DNA of 9,089 nucleotides from Acetobacteraceae bacterium (GTDB lineage: Bacteria > Pseudomonadota > Alphaproteobacteria > Acetobacterales > Acetobacteraceae): assembly GCA_025356735.1 (NCBI GenBank), contig JANXRT010000155.1:1-9089 (forward strand), read 5' to 3'. The notes beneath the pieces were generated by a model. That model had not been told where the DNA came from and did not search any database. It saw only the letters and a program-made list of their open reading frames with translations. A program made the position numbers and the translations under genes. Of the stretch, positions 5,963 through 9,089 are shown piece after piece; the first letter of the stretch is position 1; every line of letters begins with the position of its first letter.

Positions 5963-7965
5963 AAGGATTGCAGCGCGTCGCGGTGGTCCAACCGCTGCCC
6001 GGCATCGGCGACATGATCTGGCATCTGCCGCATATCCGCGCCATCGCGACCGCGGTCGGCGCGCCTGTGACGGTGATCGCCAAGCCACGCTCGGCCGCCG
6101 ATCAGCTGCTCGCCGCCGATCCGGCGGTCGCCGACGTGATGTGGGTCGATCGCAACCCGGACCAGGGCGTCGGCCGCCATGATGGCGTAGCCGGCCAGTG
6201 GCGCCTGATCCGCGACCTGCACCGGCGCCGGTTCGAGGCCGTCGTGCTGCTGCATCACAGCCACACGCTGGCGTTTTCCTTATTCCTGGCCGGCGTGCCG
6301 GCGCGGTTCGGCTATGGCTACGGCGTGCAACGATGGTTGCTCAACTGTGGTCCGCATCTTCCGCCATCCTGCCTGCCGTGGCACCCGTTCGACCAGGCGA
6401 CCGAGTATCTCCGGATCAGCGGGATCGAAATGGCCGAGGCCGAACCGCGGCTTCGCGTCGGTGATGCGGCGCGTGCCGCCATCGAAACGCGGCTGGATGG
6501 CTGGCCGCGGCCGTTCGTCACCATCGGCATCGGCAGCTCCGAGCCCTACAAGCAATGGGGACCCGACCGGTTTGCCGGCTTGCTGATCCGGCTGGCCGAT
6601 GCCGGCTGGCCCGCCCTGGTGCTGGTCGGCGGCCCCGCGGAAGCCGAACTCGCCGACGCCATCGTTTCACGCATCGGCCGGCGGGCGGAAAGGCTGGTGA
6701 CCGCGATCGGCTGGAGCCTGACGGAACTCGGCGCGCTGTTCGCCGCGGCTTCGTTCTACGTCGGCAACGATACCGGGATGATGAACATGGCCGCCGCCAG
6801 CGCCATCCCGACATTTGGCCTGTTCGGCGCGACGCCGCCGTTCCACCATGCCGGCCATATCGTGCCGGTGCTGCCGCCGGACCGGCGGATCGCCAAGGCC
6901 GACGGCATGGCGAGGATCCGGGTCGATACCGTGGTGGAGGCAATCACCCGGCATCGCGGCGGCCTGGCACCGTCCGGCGCCACGCCGATAATCGCGGACG
7001 CGGTGGTCCCATGCCGGCTGTGCGGACGCCCGGCGCGCTGCCTGGATGTCGATCATGCAGGCTATCAGGAACCCGATCGGTTCCGGATCTTCGGCTGCGA
7101 CGCCTGCGACGTCCAGTTCGCCGATCCCCCCGCAGTGCCGGCCGGACTATACGAGCACATCTACCGCAACGTCACGGTCATGCCGGGCTACGCGCGGTAT
7201 GCCGGCTACGCGGCCGGGATCAAGGATCAGCCGGACCCACTCGGTTGGCTGGCGGCGCAGGAGGATGTCTACTGGTTCGTGGCCGAGAGTCTTCGCGCGC
7301 TCGGTGTCAGCCCGGACGACGCGGTGTTCGAGGTCGGCAGCGGGCTTGGTTATCTGACCTACGCCTTGCGCCGCGCGGGCGTTGCCGCCACCGGACTCGA
7401 CCTTTCGGAAACCGCGGTGGCGAGTGCCATCGAAAGGTTCGGCCCGTATTTTCAAGCCGGGAGCGCAGACAGCGTGGCGCCGGGCAGTGCCGCCGTGGTG
7501 ATCCTCACCGAGTTGATCGAGCATGTTGCCGACGCCGATGCGCTGCTTGGCGAGGTGGTCGCCATGCTGGCGCCCGATGGCGCGGTGCTGCTCACCACGC
7601 CGAACAAGTCCGCGGCCAAGCTGGGCGCCGTGTGGGACACCGAGAACCCGCCGGTGCATCTGTGGTGGTTTTCCGAAACCGCGATGCGGGTGCTGGCCGA
7701 CCGGAACGGGCTGGAGGCCACCTTCTTCGATTTTTCCGCGTTCAACGCCATCCGGATCGAGGGGCTTGGTCCTCCGCCGGAATACCTGTCACGGCCGCCC
7801 TTCCTGGATGCGGCCGGCCTGCCGATCGTGCTGCAGTCGGCCTATGACCCGGACGAAACCGAGGCGCAGATGGCCGAGCAACGCGGCGCGCGCTACCGGC
7901 AGGCCAAGGCGAACCTGGCGGCACAGCGCGCTGATTGCATGGGCGTGATCCTACGCCGCAGGTAG
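5944..7965 (+). CDS. Fusion: GT9 (ADP-heptose-transferase-like) glycosyltransferase + zinc ribbon + SAM methyltransferase
   Basis: This is a single 673-aa reading frame with three parts. Residues 11 to about 340 are a glycosyltransferase family 9 GT-B fold: PLPGIGDMIWHLP (17-29, with D23), then SSEPYKQWGPDRF around K203, and GNDTGMMNMAAA with D276-T277-G278, the sugar-nucleotide site. Residues 357-388 carry two CxxC pairs (C357/C360 and C385/C388), a zinc-ribbon-like knuckle. From about 430 a class I methyltransferase follows: FEVGSGLGYL (462-471), GLDLS with D486, then LTELIEHV and LLTTPNKS. The GT9 His normally found after DTG is Asn here. The product probably adds a sugar to LPS core or another surface glycan and methylates a glycan. 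The ATG at 5944 overlaps the preceding gene by 19 bases; the frame is open further up, but only inside that gene. AGAAGGA at 5961-5967 precedes a TTG (5968) with no room to act as its ribosome site. Confidence 0.88.
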   Translation: MEKHILEGLQRVAVVQPLPGIGDMIWHLPHIRAIATAVGAPVTVIAKPRSAADQLLAADPAVADVMWVDRNPDQGVGRHDGVAGQWRLIRDLHRRRFEAVVLLHHSHTLAFSLFLAGVPARFGYGYGVQRWLLNCGPHLPPSCLPWHPFDQATEYLRISGIEMAEAEPRLRVGDAARAAIETRLDGWPRPFVTIGIGSSEPYKQWGPDRFAGLLIRLADAGWPALVLVGGPAEAELADAIVSRIGRRAERLVTAIGWSLTELGALFAAASFYVGNDTGMMNMAAASAIPTFGLFGATPPFHHAGHIVPVLPPDRRIAKADGMARIRVDTVVEAITRHRGGLAPSGATPIIADAVVPCRLCGRPARCLDVDHAGYQEPDRFRIFGCDACDVQFADPPAVPAGLYEHIYRNVTVMPGYARYAGYAAGIKDQPDPLGWLAAQEDVYWFVAESLRALGVSPDDAVFEVGSGLGYLTYALRRAGVAATGLDLSETAVASAIERFGPYFQAGSADSVAPGSAAVVILTELIEHVADADALLGEVVAMLAPDGAVLLTTPNKSAAKLGAVWDTENPPVHLWWFSETAMRVLADRNGLEATFFDFSAFNAIRIEGLGPPPEYLSRPPFLDAAGLPIVLQSAYDPDETEAQMAEQRGARYRQAKANLAAQRADCMGVILRRR

Positions 7966-7978
7966 AAAGGTCGGGCTT

Positions 7979-8890
7979 CTAATCGGGCAGAGGAATGAAC
8001 TCCCGCTCATCCCCGGGCACGGTGCCAAACCGGCCGGCCCGCCAATCCGCCTTAGCGCCCTCGATCCGGTCCTTGGAGCTGTGGACAAAGTTCCACCACA
8101 CATGCCGCGGCCCATCCATAGGCTCGCCGCCGAGCAAAATCAGGCGGGATTGCTGCGTGGCCTTGACGGTGATCCGGTCGTCGGGCCGGAACACTAGCAG
8201 CCGGTGGGCGCCATAGGCCTCGCCGGCGATCTCAATCTCGCCATCGACGACATAGACCGCACGTTCGGCGTGCTCGTCAGGCAGCGGCACGGAACGGCCG
8301 ACTTCCAGCGCCACGTCGGCGTAGAGCATGCTCCAGTCGGTCTTGACCGGAGAGCGCACGCCGTAGCCGTGACCGACGATCATGCGCAGCCGCACGCCGG
8401 CATCGTCGAGGTGCGGCAGTTGCGCCGCGTCGTGGTGGAAGAAGCCGGGTTCGTCCTCCTCATGCGCCCGGGGCAGCGCGATCCAGCTCTGGATGCCTTG
8501 CATGCGCAATCCGCTGGCGCGCAGGTCGGGGGCGGTTCGTTCGGAATGGGCGATACCGCGCCCGGCGGTCATCCAGTTGACGTCGCCGGGGACGATGTCG
8601 GCGAGGGTGCCAAGTGTGTCGCGATGGCGGATGCCGCCTTCAACCAGGTAGGTCAGGGTGGCGAGGCCGATATGGGGATGCGGGCGCACGTCCATGCCTT
8701 CGCCAGGTTCGAACACCGCCGGACCCATGTGGTCGAGGAAGATGAATGGCCCGACCATGCGGCGGTTGACGCTTGGCAGGGCGCGGCGAACGCGGAAGCT
8801 GCCGAGATCCTTGACGCCGGGTTCGACGACGAGATTGACCGCGCCATTCGCCAGGGGGTTGCCAGGTTCGAAGTCGGTCAGCCAGCTCAC
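7979..8890 (-). CDS. Pirin family bicupin protein
   Basis: The 303-aa protein is a full-length pirin. The N-terminal cupin has the complete metal site: H71 and H73 in RPHPHIGLATLTYLVEG, and H115 and E117 in TAGRGIAHSER, matching the three His and one Glu that hold iron in pirins. The second cupin follows (AVYVVDGEIEIAGEAYGAHR), and the end has the usual WWNFV segment followed by DWRAGRFG. Bacterial pirins are cytosolic; some have quercetinase activity and others are regulators or stress proteins, so the role here is open. The start is GTG (8890-8888 on the - strand) with AAGGA seven bases upstream. That GTG overlaps the stop of the upstream gene as GTGA, indicating translational coupling. The 3' end converges on the GT9-methyltransferase gene with 13 bases between stops and no clear terminator. 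Confidence 0.95.
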   Translation of the reverse strand: MSWLTDFEPGNPLANGAVNLVVEPGVKDLGSFRVRRALPSVNRRMVGPFIFLDHMGPAVFEPGEGMDVRPHPHIGLATLTYLVEGGIRHRDTLGTLADIVPGDVNWMTAGRGIAHSERTAPDLRASGLRMQGIQSWIALPRAHEEDEPGFFHHDAAQLPHLDDAGVRLRMIVGHGYGVRSPVKTDWSMLYADVALEVGRSVPLPDEHAERAVYVVDGEIEIAGEAYGAHRLLVFRPDDRITVKATQQSRLILLGGEPMDGPRHVWWNFVHSSKDRIEGAKADWRAGRFGTVPGDEREFIPLPD

Positions 8891-9089
8891 GTCGTTTTCC
8901 TTTCAGGTCTCCGATCCTGTGCCAAGACATCTCGCAGGATACCGATTGCGGTTTCGATGCCCTGCGCATCGACATCGAGGTGGGTGCAGGCTCGGCCGCG
9001 ATGCTCGCCCATGACCGAGAACATCAGGCCGTGCGCGCGGGCCTGCTCGGCCAGGCGTTCGGCGGGCAGGCCGGTGCCGGCGGTGTCGA
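8887..9089 (-). CDS. Probable low-specificity L-threonine aldolase (PLP-dependent), 3' end only
   Basis: Only the C-terminal 66 residues are in the window; the gene continues beyond 9089, where the reading frame starts two bases in. The fragment DTAGTGLPAERLAEQARAHG, then LMFSVMGEHRGRACTHLDVD and a final helix AIGILRDVLAQ, resembles the small C-terminal domain of fold-type I threonine aldolases, which ends with an R...THLDV strand and a helix. These enzymes cleave threonine or allo-threonine to glycine and acetaldehyde. The PLP lysine lies outside the window, so this is a family-level guess; related fold-type I lyases are possible. The TGA (8889-8887) overlaps the pirin GTG. Confidence 0.7.
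   Translation of the reverse strand, partial: DTAGTGLPAERLAEQARAHGLMFSVMGEHRGRACTHLDVDAQGIETAIGILRDVLAQDRRPERKTT

Noticed and set aside
4114..6088. Long open frames on the - strand opposite pncC and the O-antigen ligase gene (about 365 and 374 codons)
   Set aside because: They are rich in Arg, Gln, Pro and Ala, show no family motif and lie opposite genes with clear conserved motifs. Long antisense frames are expected in DNA of this GC content.
6555..7847. A 430-codon + strand frame inside the GT9-methyltransferase gene
   Set aside because: The product is Arg/Gly-rich with no motif, while the overlapping frame carries the GT9, Cys4 and SAM motifs without interruption.
7963..7981. Inverted repeat TAGAA...TTCTA between the convergent stops as a bidirectional terminator
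   Set aside because: There are only five paired bases with a nine-base loop and no T run, and the symmetry mostly comes from two TAG stops facing each other.
1..9089. Mobile element, CRISPR array, tRNA or rRNA genes
   Set aside because: I looked for transposase or integrase motifs, regularly spaced repeats and clover-leaf elements and saw none.

Overview
The window is GC-rich DNA (about 70-75 % GC in hand-counted coding blocks) from a Gram-negative bacterium, most likely an alphaproteobacterium and plausibly Rhodospirillales/Acetobacteraceae. The evidence is a purM-purN pair, a tiny aa3-type cytochrome oxidase subunit IV, a PEP-CTERM surface protein, O-antigen ligase and heptosyltransferase-type glycan genes, and frequent GTG starts. 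The taxonomy is inferred from gene content and style, not from a marker gene.

Layout. Positions 1-799 hold the 3' end of purM and all of purN, two steps of purine synthesis. From about 660 to 990 the GC content falls to about 43-50 %, covering the purN tail and a 195-base gap. That gap contains a strong candidate sigma-54 (-24/-12) promoter and a perfect 14-bp palindrome at the predicted transcription start. They lie just upstream of a PEP-CTERM protein (995-1618), an exported protein with a C-terminal exosortase sorting signal. The gene ends at a 10-bp GAAA-loop hairpin whose 3' arm is tandemly duplicated.

From 1784 to 7965 six genes run on the + strand with gaps of 32 bases or less, or with overlaps: a 51-aa cytochrome oxidase subunit IV, an LLM-class flavin/F420 oxidoreductase, a DUF2252 protein with kinase-like motifs, a PncC/CinA-C nicotinamide-nucleotide amidase, an O-antigen ligase/polymerase-family membrane protein, and a GT9 glycosyltransferase fused to a zinc-ribbon SAM methyltransferase. 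The last two form a small surface-glycan module, and the first four are metabolic or unknown. Shared transcription is likely from spacing but not proven.

On the - strand, converging on that run, lie a pirin (7979-8890) and, translationally coupled upstream of it, the 3' end of a probable L-threonine aldolase (8887-9089, running off the window).

The most interesting points are the sigma-54-type promoter of the PEP-CTERM gene, the reversed order of kinase-like motifs in the DUF2252 protein, the GT9-methyltransferase fusion, and the duplicated terminator arm. I saw no transposase, integrase, CRISPR array, tRNA or rRNA.
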